From Candidatus Krumholzibacteriota bacterium (GTDB taxonomy: Bacteria > Krumholzibacteriota > Krumholzibacteriia > Krumholzibacteriales > Krumholzibacteriaceae), in the NCBI GenBank assembly GCA_016933255.1, contig JAFGBF010000020.1:1-64000 (forward strand): DNA of 64,000 bases. Reading direction: 5' to 3'. Every line of letters starts with the position of its first letter. Within the stretch, counting starts at the first letter, position 1. Below the pieces are notes generated by a model. The model was not told the origin of the DNA. It ran no database searches and was given only the letters and a program-made list of their open reading frames with translations. Both the position numbers and the translations under genes were made by a program. Below are positions 1 through 7,604 of the stretch, one piece after another.

Positions 1-2
1 GA

Positions 3-221
3 GATGACTTCGGCGTTTATTATCAAGGAGTTACGAGGAGCGCGGGCTTTGAGACTGTTTTGCGGTAGGTCGTCGTTCCCTCCACCACTATTAATACGTC
101 CCGATTCCGAAAAATGTTACTGGATCCGGAGCGCGCAAAGATCTACGGCGATCCGCTTTTCCACAGTCTTTATCGATGCGGGCTGCAGGCACTAAAAGCG
201 CTTCAAGGACCGCCCGACTAA
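3..221 (+). pseudogene. coding-like frame broken by an in-frame TAG; possible tail of an upstream gene
   Basis: One frame running in from the left edge gives 21 sensible codons, a TAG at 66-68, then about 50 more codon-like triplets to a TAA at 219-221. The last part reads like a protein C-terminus (LDPERAKIYGDPLFHSLYR and onward). It could be a decayed end of an upstream gene, or two unrelated fragments. No family was recognised. From 222 to 341 I see nothing else except a purine-rich ribosome-binding site just before the next gene. Confidence 0.25.
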
Positions 222-341
222 GGCAATCCGTGCGGTGTTTTACTGCAAGGCCGTCAATTTAGATACCAGATTCCAGCTAACTTATGCTACAATCTGACAC
301 TTGGAGTCAGTTTCAGATTTAAGCCGGGAGTGAATGACCTG

Positions 342-2270
342 ATGAGCGCTATTGCGGCGATCGCCGGTATTGACAGATTTGAAGGTGCCGAAGAAGTCGT
401 CAGAAGGATGGTCGAAGTGATCTCCTTCAGTGGGAGCCTCGGGACAAAACTCAGGACGATCGGTAACGCCTGCCTCGGGCAGAATCTTCAGCTCTATGAC
501 AGGAGCCCGGCGGACCATGAGGGAGGAATATTCACGCAGCAGGAGACAGGCCTGACGATCCTGCTCGACGGCGAGCTTTACAACACTGCTGAACTTTCCG
601 CAGAACTCGGCTGCAGGGATATCGATGAACTGGTAATACTTGAGGCCTACCTAAAATCTGGAAAGGATTGCCTCGAGAAGTTCAGGGGGACCTTCAGTTT
701 CATTGTCTGGGACAGTAAAGATTCCGTCCTTTTCGCCGCGCGTGATTTTTTCGGTGAAAAACCCCTTTACTACAATATCAGCCCGGAGGGGACGCTCACG
801 ATAGCATCAGCTGTAAGGGGGATCCTCAGGAACGGGAATGTTCCGAGGGAGATAGATTTCGAGGCTGTTTCGCATTATCTATATGAAAAGGCATTTATCC
901 TGCCCGATACTCCGGTCAAATCTGTCAAGTCAGTGGTGAACGGAGGGTGGCTCGAATGGAGGGCGGGGAGGGTGGAGACCGGCAGATACTGGACTCCCCC
1001 GTATTTCCCCGAGAAGATCGATGATCCAGAATATGCCGTCAGGAAGTACCGTGATCTGCTCCTGGAGGCGATAGCGAAAAGACTGCCGAAGGATTCTTCG
1101 AGTCCGGGGATTCTCTACAGCGGAGGGACTGATTCCAGTCTTATCCTGGCGATGATGAAGCATATCACCGACAGAAAGATAAGCACCTTCTCTTTGATCG
1201 ACGGGATGGGAGAAGAGGATCTTGAGTATTCGAGAGCCCTCTCAGAGCGTTTCGGAACGAAACATGCCGAGATAAGTATCTCTGCCGAGTCGCTCATGGA
1301 AAGCCTGCCAGATCTGGTCTGGACCTATGGGACTCCGGGGGTAGCACTCTTACACGGGTTTTTGGGGACCAGGGAGGCCCATGCTCATGATGTGACTGTC
1401 GCATATACAGGCCTCGGAGTGGAACCCACCCTGGAGCCTCTGTGGTATCTGCCATATATAAATATTCTGGAGAAAGTCTTCTCTCCATTCAGACCGCTGT
1501 CTGAACGGTCTCGTGAGAATATCTATGACTTTATCTGCATGATCCTTCGGAATTCCGGATCAAAGTGGGAGGCCGGGAAGCATCGAAGGGCGGTCAGTAT
1601 CCTTTATTACTACTTCATGTACAAGAGAGGTCATTTCAGGTGGTACAGCACTGGCCTCTATCCCGACCAGATAAAGAAGCTGTTTTCGAAGAGGATCGAC
1701 AAGAGCGGATGGCAGATCGCCGCCGACGGCTACAGGTCTGTATACAGGGACTGCCCCGTATCTGACCCCCATGATATAAACAACCGGGTATTTCTCAGCA
1801 AGGGCCTGACTTTCAACGCCGTGCCGAAATTCGAAAGTGCCGCAGCTTTCAACAATGTGTTGATGAGATTTCCCTATCTGGATCAGGATCTTACGGATTT
1901 CGCGCTCAGCGTGTCGTACGACCTGAAATACCGCAACGGCCAGAATAAATTCCTCGTAAGGGAAAACTGCAGAGCTTTCGTTTCGGATGAATGCGCCGAT
2001 CTGGGCAAAAAAGCTTTTAAGCCCCCTTTCGGGGGATGGGTTGCCGGAGGCCTATGGCCTATGATAGAAAAGGTGATTTCGAGGGAAGCAGTTGAAAAGC
2101 GCGGGATATTTGATTATGACGCGCTGTGGCCCCTTTACGAGAGATTCAGGAAAGACCCGTCTTCTCTGCCATGGGCCGACGTATGGGCTCCAGTCACGCT
2201 CGAACTCTGGCTGAGGATGCATCTTGATCCGGCTCCCGGTGATACTTCGATCCCCTCTGAGATCTTTTGA
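342..2270 (+). CDS. asparagine-synthetase-like protein with degenerate glutaminase and synthetase motifs
   Basis: 642 aa with the two-domain architecture of class II amidotransferase/asparagine synthetases. The N-terminal half keeps the fold signatures (LDGELYN, RDFFGEKPLYY). At about residue 258 the ATP pyrophosphatase loop SGGTDSS is intact, so ATP binding and adenylation are plausible. Two things are off. The N-terminal nucleophile Cys of the usual MCGIAG is absent: the start reads MSAIAAIAGI, with Ala where Cys aligns. The second synthetase motif, normally SGEGSDE or GDGGDE, reads TGLGVEPT. Glutamine hydrolysis is therefore unlikely, and the product may not be asparagine; beta-lactam-synthetase-like members lose Cys in a similar way. 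I chose ATG 342 because GGGAG lies 11 nt upstream; an in-frame GTG at 330 lacks a site. It stands alone, so the substrate is unknown. Confidence 0.85.
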   Translation: MSAIAAIAGIDRFEGAEEVVRRMVEVISFSGSLGTKLRTIGNACLGQNLQLYDRSPADHEGGIFTQQETGLTILLDGELYNTAELSAELGCRDIDELVILEAYLKSGKDCLEKFRGTFSFIVWDSKDSVLFAARDFFGEKPLYYNISPEGTLTIASAVRGILRNGNVPREIDFEAVSHYLYEKAFILPDTPVKSVKSVVNGGWLEWRAGRVETGRYWTPPYFPEKIDDPEYAVRKYRDLLLEAIAKRLPKDSSSPGILYSGGTDSSLILAMMKHITDRKISTFSLIDGMGEEDLEYSRALSERFGTKHAEISISAESLMESLPDLVWTYGTPGVALLHGFLGTREAHAHDVTVAYTGLGVEPTLEPLWYLPYINILEKVFSPFRPLSERSRENIYDFICMILRNSGSKWEAGKHRRAVSILYYYFMYKRGHFRWYSTGLYPDQIKKLFSKRIDKSGWQIAADGYRSVYRDCPVSDPHDINNRVFLSKGLTFNAVPKFESAAAFNNVLMRFPYLDQDLTDFALSVSYDLKYRNGQNKFLVRENCRAFVSDECADLGKKAFKPPFGGWVAGGLWPMIEKVISREAVEKRGIFDYDALWPLYERFRKDPSSLPWADVWAPVTLELWLRMHLDPAPGDTSIPSEIF

Positions 2271-2356
2271 CCGCCGATCAGGCCGGTTTAATACCGGATC
2301 TATGATTATCTGACCAGAGAAAGTGAGATGACACTGAAAATATCTGTATTTTATAT

Positions 2357-2391
2357 TTGACGCATCCTTGGCGATTTGGTAAATTAACCAA
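2357..2391 (+). promoter_or_regulatory. promoter and operator-like dyad of the ars cassette
   Basis: TTGACG (2357-2362), a 17-nt spacer and TAAATT (2380-2385) form a good sigma-70-like promoter. The -10 box lies inside the dyad TTGGTAAATTAACCAA (2376-2391), which has 5-bp arms. This sits 24 nt before the ArsR start. ArsR-family repressors typically bind such AT-rich dyads over their own promoter, so autoregulation is a reasonable inference. Confidence 0.5.
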
Positions 2392-2414
2392 TAAAGATAG
2401 TGAAAGGACGGGGA

Positions 2415-2735
2415 ATGGATCCGAAGATCAAAGCACGTTACGAGGCAAGAGCAGGGATCATCAAGTCGATGTCTCATCCGACGAGGCTCTTTATGGTCGA
2501 TGAACTTTCAAAAGGAGAGCGGTGTGTCCAGGAGTTGACTGAAATGGTAGGGGTCGATGTCTCTACGATCTCCAAACACCTTTCGGTCCTCAAGGGCGTC
2601 GGTATCGTTGCCGACGAAAAACGCGGCGCGCAGGTCTTCTACACCCTTCGTGTCCCGTGCGTGCTCAATTTTTTCTCGTGCGTCGAATCGGTCATAAGGG
2701 CAAATGCCGCCGAACAGGCTGCTTTGGCCGAATAA
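2415..2735 (+). CDS. arsR: ArsR-family metalloregulatory repressor
   Basis: 106 aa winged-helix regulator. MSHPTRLFMVDEL and the recognition helix region DVSTISKHLSVLKGVGIV are typical of ArsR/SmtB. One Cys lies in the alpha3 position (GERCVQEL, where classical ArsR has ELCVC), and two more lie near the C-terminus (VPCVLNFFSC). These three Cys probably form an As(III)-type thiolate site that differs in layout from E. coli ArsR. ATG 2415 has a purine-rich AAAGGACGGGGA just upstream; an in-frame GTG at 2400 is less likely. It leads a five-gene cassette and presumably represses it. Confidence 0.9.
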   Translation: MDPKIKARYEARAGIIKSMSHPTRLFMVDELSKGERCVQELTEMVGVDVSTISKHLSVLKGVGIVADEKRGAQVFYTLRVPCVLNFFSCVESVIRANAAEQAALAE

Positions 2736-2807
2736 GCTGGTTATCACAGGAAGATGCCGGTTTTGCGGAATACCCGTTTTCCGGAATAAATGCGAGGCGG
2801 TGACTGA

Positions 2808-4121
2808 ATGATCTGGAAGAATGAATGGAAAAAACTCGCGATCCTGGTGGTCGGATTCCTGGCGTGCTTCTATCTCCCTCTGGAATACCTGCGGGATTGG
2901 GCGAGACCATGGAACGCTTTCCAGGAGGCATTCTACCTTGTCCGCTGGTATGCGCGCGAGCATGTACTCCTCTGCCTCATCCCGGCGTTCTTCATAGCCG
3001 GTGCGATCGCTGTCTTCGTCAGCCAGTCTTCGATAATGAAATACCTCGGGGCGAGAGCGAACAAGATCCTTGCATACGGTGTCGCCTCGGTGTCGGGAAC
3101 TATCCTCGCCGTCTGTTCATGTACGGTGCTACCGCTTTTCGCGGGGATCTACCGGATGGGAGCGGGACTCGGGCCGGCCTGCGCTTTTCTATATTCAGGA
3201 CCGGCCATAAATGTTCTTGCGATCGTCCTGACGGCTCGAGTCCTGGGACTTGAGATGGGAGTGGCCCGTGCGGTGGGGTCTATTGTCTTTTCGGTCGTCA
3301 TAGGGCTTGCGATGCATTTTATCTTCCGCAGGGAAGAGATGGAAAAAGCCGCTGCACAGGCAGAGATGCCGGCTCCTGAAGTCTCCAGGCCTCTGTGGCA
3401 GAACGCCGTTTTCTTTGCCGCCCTGACCGGCGTGCTGGTTTTTGCCAACTGGGGCAGGCCGGGTGAGTCTGCCGGGATCTGGTACATGGTCTATTCCGCC
3501 AAATGGATAATTACATCGTTCTTCGCCACGTCTCTCGGCATCGTCCTGATATTCTGGATCAGGTTATCGTGGACCAAGGTCGTTCTGACTGCGCTTGCGA
3601 CATCTCTCTTTGCCTTATTTTTCCGTCATGAGCCGATTGTGCCGTTCGCTGTTGCCGTCGTGGGACTTTCCTGGGCCGCAAGCACCGATAAGGGAGAGAG
3701 CGGAGAGTGGTTCAGCTCAACGTGGGGTTTTTCACTGCAGATCATGCCGCTTCTTCTTGCAGGAGTGCTTGTGGCGGGGCTGCTTCTTGGACGCCCGGGC
3801 CATGAGGGCCTGATCCCTTCGGAATGGATAGCCGGTGCAGTAGGGGGAAATTCTCTTTTTGCCAATTTTTTTGCCTCTCTGGCGGGAGCGTTTATGTATT
3901 TCGCGACTCTTACCGAAGTACCGATCCTGCAGGGGCTGATCGGAAGCGGAATGGGCAAGGGGCCGGCACTGGCGCTGCTCCTCGCGGGCCCTGCTCTAAG
4001 CCTTCCAAATATGCTTGTGATCCGCAGCGTGATGGGAACGAAGAAAACTGTGGTCTTCGTAGCGCTTGTTGTCGTCATGTCCACGATCACGGGGATCATC
4101 TATGGAATTCTTTTCGGGTAG
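2808..4121 (+). CDS. COG0701 (YraQ/ArsP-like) permease
   Basis: 437 aa polytopic inner-membrane protein with about ten hydrophobic segments in two halves around a short charged linker (near residues 170-195, RREEMEKAAAQ). It carries the COG0701 signature CSCTVLPLFAGIYRMGAG followed by SGPAINVLA, and a matching second-half motif (TEVPILQGLIGSGMGKGPALALLLAGPALSLPN; quoted only in part as a family cue). The CxC pair inside the membrane is typical of members that move metals or organoarsenicals such as methylarsenite. ATG 2808 follows GAGGCGG. It sits second in the cassette, 9 nt before the mini-thioredoxin. The substrate cannot be read from sequence; As(III) or organo-As(III) fits the context. 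Confidence 0.85.
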   Translation: MIWKNEWKKLAILVVGFLACFYLPLEYLRDWARPWNAFQEAFYLVRWYAREHVLLCLIPAFFIAGAIAVFVSQSSIMKYLGARANKILAYGVASVSGTILAVCSCTVLPLFAGIYRMGAGLGPACAFLYSGPAINVLAIVLTARVLGLEMGVARAVGSIVFSVVIGLAMHFIFRREEMEKAAAQAEMPAPEVSRPLWQNAVFFAALTGVLVFANWGRPGESAGIWYMVYSAKWIITSFFATSLGIVLIFWIRLSWTKVVLTALATSLFALFFRHEPIVPFAVAVVGLSWAASTDKGESGEWFSSTWGFSLQIMPLLLAGVLVAGLLLGRPGHEGLIPSEWIAGAVGGNSLFANFFASLAGAFMYFATLTEVPILQGLIGSGMGKGPALALLLAGPALSLPNMLVIRSVMGTKKTVVFVALVVVMSTITGIIYGILFG

Positions 4122-4130
4122 GAGATCATT

Positions 4131-4394
4131 ATGAAGAAGATCGAGATTCTGGGCACCGGATGCCCAAAATGCAAGAAACTGGCAGAGCATGCGGAGGCCG
4201 CTGCCGGGAGTTTGGGAATTGAATATGAGCTTGATAAGATAACGGATATAAACGAGATCATAAAGTACGGGGTAATGATGACCCCGGCGCTTGTGATCGA
4301 CGGCGAAGTCAAATCCGTGGGAAAGGTGATATCGGTCGACGAGATCAGGAAAATCCTTGAAGATGGGAACACAAAACCCGGGGGTTGCTGCTGA
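4131..4394 (+). CDS. small thioredoxin-fold protein (CPxC redox-active disulfide protein)
   Basis: 87 aa, TIGR00412/MTH895-type mini-thioredoxin. The active site GTGCPKCKKL is at residues 8-17, and the cis-Pro loop MMTPALVIDGEV is present. It ends in GGCC, an extra Cys pair that could bind thiophilic metal. It likely handles electrons or thiols for the two proteins that follow; in arsEFG clusters a protein of this type accompanies ArsF and ArsG. Its stop codon overlaps the next start (TGATG), implying translational coupling. Confidence 0.85.
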   Translation: MKKIEILGTGCPKCKKLAEHAEAAAGSLGIEYELDKITDINEIIKYGVMMTPALVIDGEVKSVGKVISVDEIRKILEDGNTKPGGCC

Positions 4395-4927
4395 TGAAAG
4401 CCAGTAAGATAATCACACTGCTCCTGCTTCTGTTCGTCGCTGTGAGCGTAGGATACCTCATGGTCGGGGAGAGAGGCGGCAAGCCGGAGCAGAAGACGGT
4501 CAGTTCCTATGGAGATTCTTATTCAGATGGGGAGGAATCGAACGGGACGAGCGGCGCTTCTTCCGGTAAGTCACAGGTTTTTACCGGAGTCGTGGCCTAC
4601 TATTTCCACGGGAATCAGCGCTGCGCTACATGCCGCAAGATAGAAGCCCTCTCAAAGGAAGCTATCGAGACGGGGTTTGCTGATGAATTGAGGGAAGGAA
4701 GGCTTGAGTGGCGCGCGGTAAATGTCGAAGATCCGGTTAATGAGCACTACATCGAGGAGTTCCAACTTGCCACCCGTTCGGTAGTCCTGGAACGGATCAC
4801 AGGCGGAGAGCGCCAGGGGATAAAGAAGCTCGATCGTGTCTGGGAACTGGTCCATGAAGACAGGGAAAACTTCCTGGCCTACATACAGAATGAGACCAGG
4901 GAATTTTTCGAGGCTGCAGAAAAATGA
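4394..4927 (+). CDS. arsF: ArsF-like membrane-anchored thioredoxin-fold protein
   Basis: 177 aa. An N-terminal hydrophobic segment (about residues 5-25) anchors it. A Ser/Gly-rich linker follows, then a thioredoxin-like domain with YFHGNQRCATCRKIE (CxxC). It matches my memory of the family annotated as nitrophenyl compound nitroreductase subunit ArsF, known from arsEFG operons that reduce and export nitro-aromatic arsenicals. ATG 4394 overlaps the preceding stop; the in-frame TTG at 4385 is less likely. Its stop overlaps arsG by 4 nt (ATGA). A general periplasm-facing redox role is the alternative. Confidence 0.7.
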   Translation: MKASKIITLLLLLFVAVSVGYLMVGERGGKPEQKTVSSYGDSYSDGEESNGTSGASSGKSQVFTGVVAYYFHGNQRCATCRKIEALSKEAIETGFADELREGRLEWRAVNVEDPVNEHYIEEFQLATRSVVLERITGGERQGIKKLDRVWELVHEDRENFLAYIQNETREFFEAAEK

Positions 4928-5619
4928 CAGGTATTCTTTTTGGCATCGCTTCAGCTTTCTGGCTGGGGATACTTACCTCGATCAGCCCATGCCCGCTCGC
5001 TACTAACATCGCGGCTATCTCATTTGCAGGACGCAGGGTGGGAAGTCCGGCAAAGGTATTAATCGCGGGTCTGCTATACACGGCGGGACGGATGCTGGCG
5101 TATCTTGTGCTCGGCGTGCTCCTGGTTTCCAGCCTTTTGTCCGCCCCGCATATCTCAAATATCCTGCAGAAACAGATGAACAGGATCCTGGGGCCTCTTC
5201 TGATCGTTGTCGGTATGGTTCTCGTCGAACTTATTCATCTCAACGTTGCCGGCTCTGGAGCAAGCGGGAAAATGCAGAAACGGGTAGATGCGATGGGTAT
5301 GTGGGGATCGCTCCTTCTCGGTGTTCTATTTGCTCTTTCCTTCTGCCCCGTCTCGGCGGCCCTCTTTTTCGGGAGCCTTCTTCCCCTCGCCCTGCAGTAC
5401 AGATCGGGAGTGATCCTTCCCGCCGTATACGGCGCGGCAACCGGTCTGCCTGTGCTTCTCTTCGCCATCCTGATCGCCCTCGGCGCGAAACGTGTCGGTG
5501 ACGCATACGACAGGATCGTCCCGTTCGAGAAGTGGGCCCGCTTCGCCACCGGAATAATCTTCATACTGGTGGGGGTCTATTATTGCCTTACGCATATATT
5601 CGGAATACACTTCCTGTAA
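4924..5619 (+). CDS. arsG: ArsG-like permease (CcdA/DsbD-type membrane protein)
   Basis: 231 aa with six predicted membrane helices. It begins with WLGILTSISPCPLATNIAAISF and has the internal repeat LSFCPVSAALFFGSLLPLA, the paired SPCP/FCPVSA cysteines of the CcdA/DsbD transmembrane family. In the ArsG branch these helices are thought to export trivalent aminoaromatic arsenicals. It overlaps arsF by 4 nt and ends the cassette. Family membership is clear; the substrate is inferred from the arsR-permease-ArsE-ArsF-ArsG order. A thiol-disulfide electron conduit is the main alternative. Confidence 0.8.
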   Translation: MTGILFGIASAFWLGILTSISPCPLATNIAAISFAGRRVGSPAKVLIAGLLYTAGRMLAYLVLGVLLVSSLLSAPHISNILQKQMNRILGPLLIVVGMVLVELIHLNVAGSGASGKMQKRVDAMGMWGSLLLGVLFALSFCPVSAALFFGSLLPLALQYRSGVILPAVYGAATGLPVLLFAILIALGAKRVGDAYDRIVPFEKWARFATGIIFILVGVYYCLTHIFGIHFL

Positions 5620-5674
5620 GTTCACCGGAGTAATAAAGAACAGATAAATATGGTCCCATGGGTGCGTAGAAAGG

Positions 5675-6901
5675 GTGAGATCCTTGAGCGGCCAGGCAAA
5701 ATATCCAGCGGGAGAAGGAGAGTGGGGGCCGAACGATAGAGCTATCGCCCATATAGATATGGATGCTTTTTTTGCCTCGGTCGAGATCCTGGATTTTCCT
5801 GAACTGAAGGATAAGCCGGTAATCGTCGGGGTAGATTCCGACCGGGGAGTCGTTGCGGCCGCCAGCTACAAGGCCAGAGAATACGGGATCCATTCTGCGA
5901 TGCCTATATTTCAGGCCAGAAAACGATGCAGCAGCCTGATAATTCGTCCCGGCAGGATGAAGCGCTACCTTGAGATCTCCCGGGTCGTGATCAGATTGCT
6001 CAACAGGTTTTCTCCTCTAGTAGAACAGGTCTCGATCGATGAGGCGTTTATCGACCTGACAGGAACGGGGAGGCTGCTGGGAAGACCTGAGAGGACGATT
6101 GCTGCTATCAGGGAGGAAATATGGAAGAATACAGGATTGACCTCTTCTGTGGGGCTTTCGACCAGCAAACTCGTTGCAAAGATCGCTTCTGATATCGATA
6201 AACCCGATGGAATGACGGTGATCCCTCCGCTAAAAGTCCGGGAGTTCCTCGATCTTTTGCCGATAGGGAAGGTACCAGGGGTCGGAAAAAAGGGCGAAGA
6301 ACAGCTAAGAAAGATAGGGATAAAATTTCTTGGAGAGATAAGGAGCCTCTCGCCCGAGTATATCTCGGCTTCGTTCGGAAAGTTCGGTTCCCGCCTCGTC
6401 GAAATTGCCGAAGGAAATATCGCCTCCCCGGTGATCCCGTATTCGCAGCCTAAATCGATAAGCAATGAATTGACTCTAGGGGAAGATACCGCTGATTTTC
6501 AGGTCCTTGAAAAGCATCTTCTTGCTCTTTCAGAGAAGGTGGGAAGACGCCTGAGGGAAAATGATTTTCGCGGACGAACGATCACCCTGAAGCTTAAGGA
6601 TTTCGAACATAAACAGATCACAAGAAGCAGGACTCTCGATCGTCCCGCCTGTCAGGGAAAAATAATATTTACTGAAGCTCGTAAACTGCTCGTTTCCTGC
6701 CGGCTTGATACAAAAAAAAGGCTGATCGGTGTAGGCGTTTCCAATCTTGAGCCTCTGGCAGGATGCAGCCAATATTCTCTCTTCGGAGAAAAAAGCGCTG
6801 AAGAGGAAAGGTGGGACCGGGTCGATAAGGCGGTCGACGATATCACCCGGATGTTCGGTTCAGGGACTGTAAAGAGGGGCAGGCTGCACGAAGGATCCTG
6901 A
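5675..6901 (+). CDS. dinB: DNA polymerase IV (Y-family)
   Basis: About 405-408 aa, the usual DinB length. The catalytic palm residues are visible: AHIDMDAFFASVE (first Asp) and SIDEAFIDLTG (second Asp-Glu). They are followed by STSKLVAKIASD, the helix-hairpin-helix segment LLPIGKVPGVGKKGEEQL, and a little-finger domain with SISNELTLGEDT. It performs error-prone bypass synthesis past lesions. Either GTG 5675 or TTG 5684 may start it; AAGGGTGAG sits better before 5684. It starts 55 nt after the ars cassette. No LexA box was recognised upstream. Confidence 0.95.
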   Translation: MRSLSGQAKYPAGEGEWGPNDRAIAHIDMDAFFASVEILDFPELKDKPVIVGVDSDRGVVAAASYKAREYGIHSAMPIFQARKRCSSLIIRPGRMKRYLEISRVVIRLLNRFSPLVEQVSIDEAFIDLTGTGRLLGRPERTIAAIREEIWKNTGLTSSVGLSTSKLVAKIASDIDKPDGMTVIPPLKVREFLDLLPIGKVPGVGKKGEEQLRKIGIKFLGEIRSLSPEYISASFGKFGSRLVEIAEGNIASPVIPYSQPKSISNELTLGEDTADFQVLEKHLLALSEKVGRRLRENDFRGRTITLKLKDFEHKQITRSRTLDRPACQGKIIFTEARKLLVSCRLDTKKRLIGVGVSNLEPLAGCSQYSLFGEKSAEEERWDRVDKAVDDITRMFGSGTVKRGRLHEGS

Positions 6902-6939
6902 CAACTCCATCCTTTCGTCCTCTCTTCTGCTGTCCAACG

Positions 6940-7464
6940 CTATTCGGGCGGATATCTATGAAGCATCTTTTTTACAGATGCCTGGATATCCTCCGCCGCA
7001 TTTTCTCTTCCATGCAGCACGCTTACCGCCCATCCCCTCCACGCAAGCTGTTTTGTCCGGGCATCTATGATATCGACTATAAGAGTCCCTTCCTTGTATT
7101 TGCGGACGCTTATATCGCGTCCCCTCAGCCGTCCCCATCTGCCGTATCTGTAATGGTAATGCGTCACATCGACTTTTTTTCTCGATCCGGCGTAGAAAGC
7201 TATAAGAAAATCAGGGTTTTCATTTACCGCCTTGAAATACCCTTTGGCATCCATCTCGTTTTCCACGGCGTTTATTACATGGGTCCTGATCAAAGGGTCT
7301 TTCATCATCTCACTGTCGGTCTTTTTCGTGTGCTCGATCCATTTGTATGTCTTCAGCGACGCGAAATCGGCATCCGGATCAAAATCTGTTTCGACTCTTA
7401 TCGTCGAACATCCGGTCGATACCGCAAGAATACCGATGCATCCGAGCATCATAAGCCGTTTCAT
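6940..7464 (-). CDS. DUF4136 outer-membrane type lipoprotein
   Basis: 174 aa. A lipoprotein signal with lipobox VSTGC near residue 19 is followed by the DUF4136 pattern: VETDFDPDADFASLKTYKW, then a C-terminal half with GTLIVDIIDARTKQLAWRGWA. The family is common in Gram-negative envelopes and has no established function. ATG 7464 is preceded on the minus strand by a near-perfect AAGGAGG, which decides the start over an upstream TTG. It is convergent with dinB. Confidence 0.85.
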   Translation of the reverse strand: MKRLMMLGCIGILAVSTGCSTIRVETDFDPDADFASLKTYKWIEHTKKTDSEMMKDPLIRTHVINAVENEMDAKGYFKAVNENPDFLIAFYAGSRKKVDVTHYHYRYGRWGRLRGRDISVRKYKEGTLIVDIIDARTKQLAWRGWAVSVLHGRENAAEDIQASVKKMLHRYPPE

Positions 7465-7604
7465 CGTTATTTCCTCCTTATGCAAGAGATCGCCTTTTTC
7501 GGATCGTACCGTAAATGACCGATAAGTTCAATCGATATTGAAACAGGAGCCGGACTGATATTGCTGTTGTCATCTTTGGGACCCGATGCTATCCTTTTTC
7601 CGCA

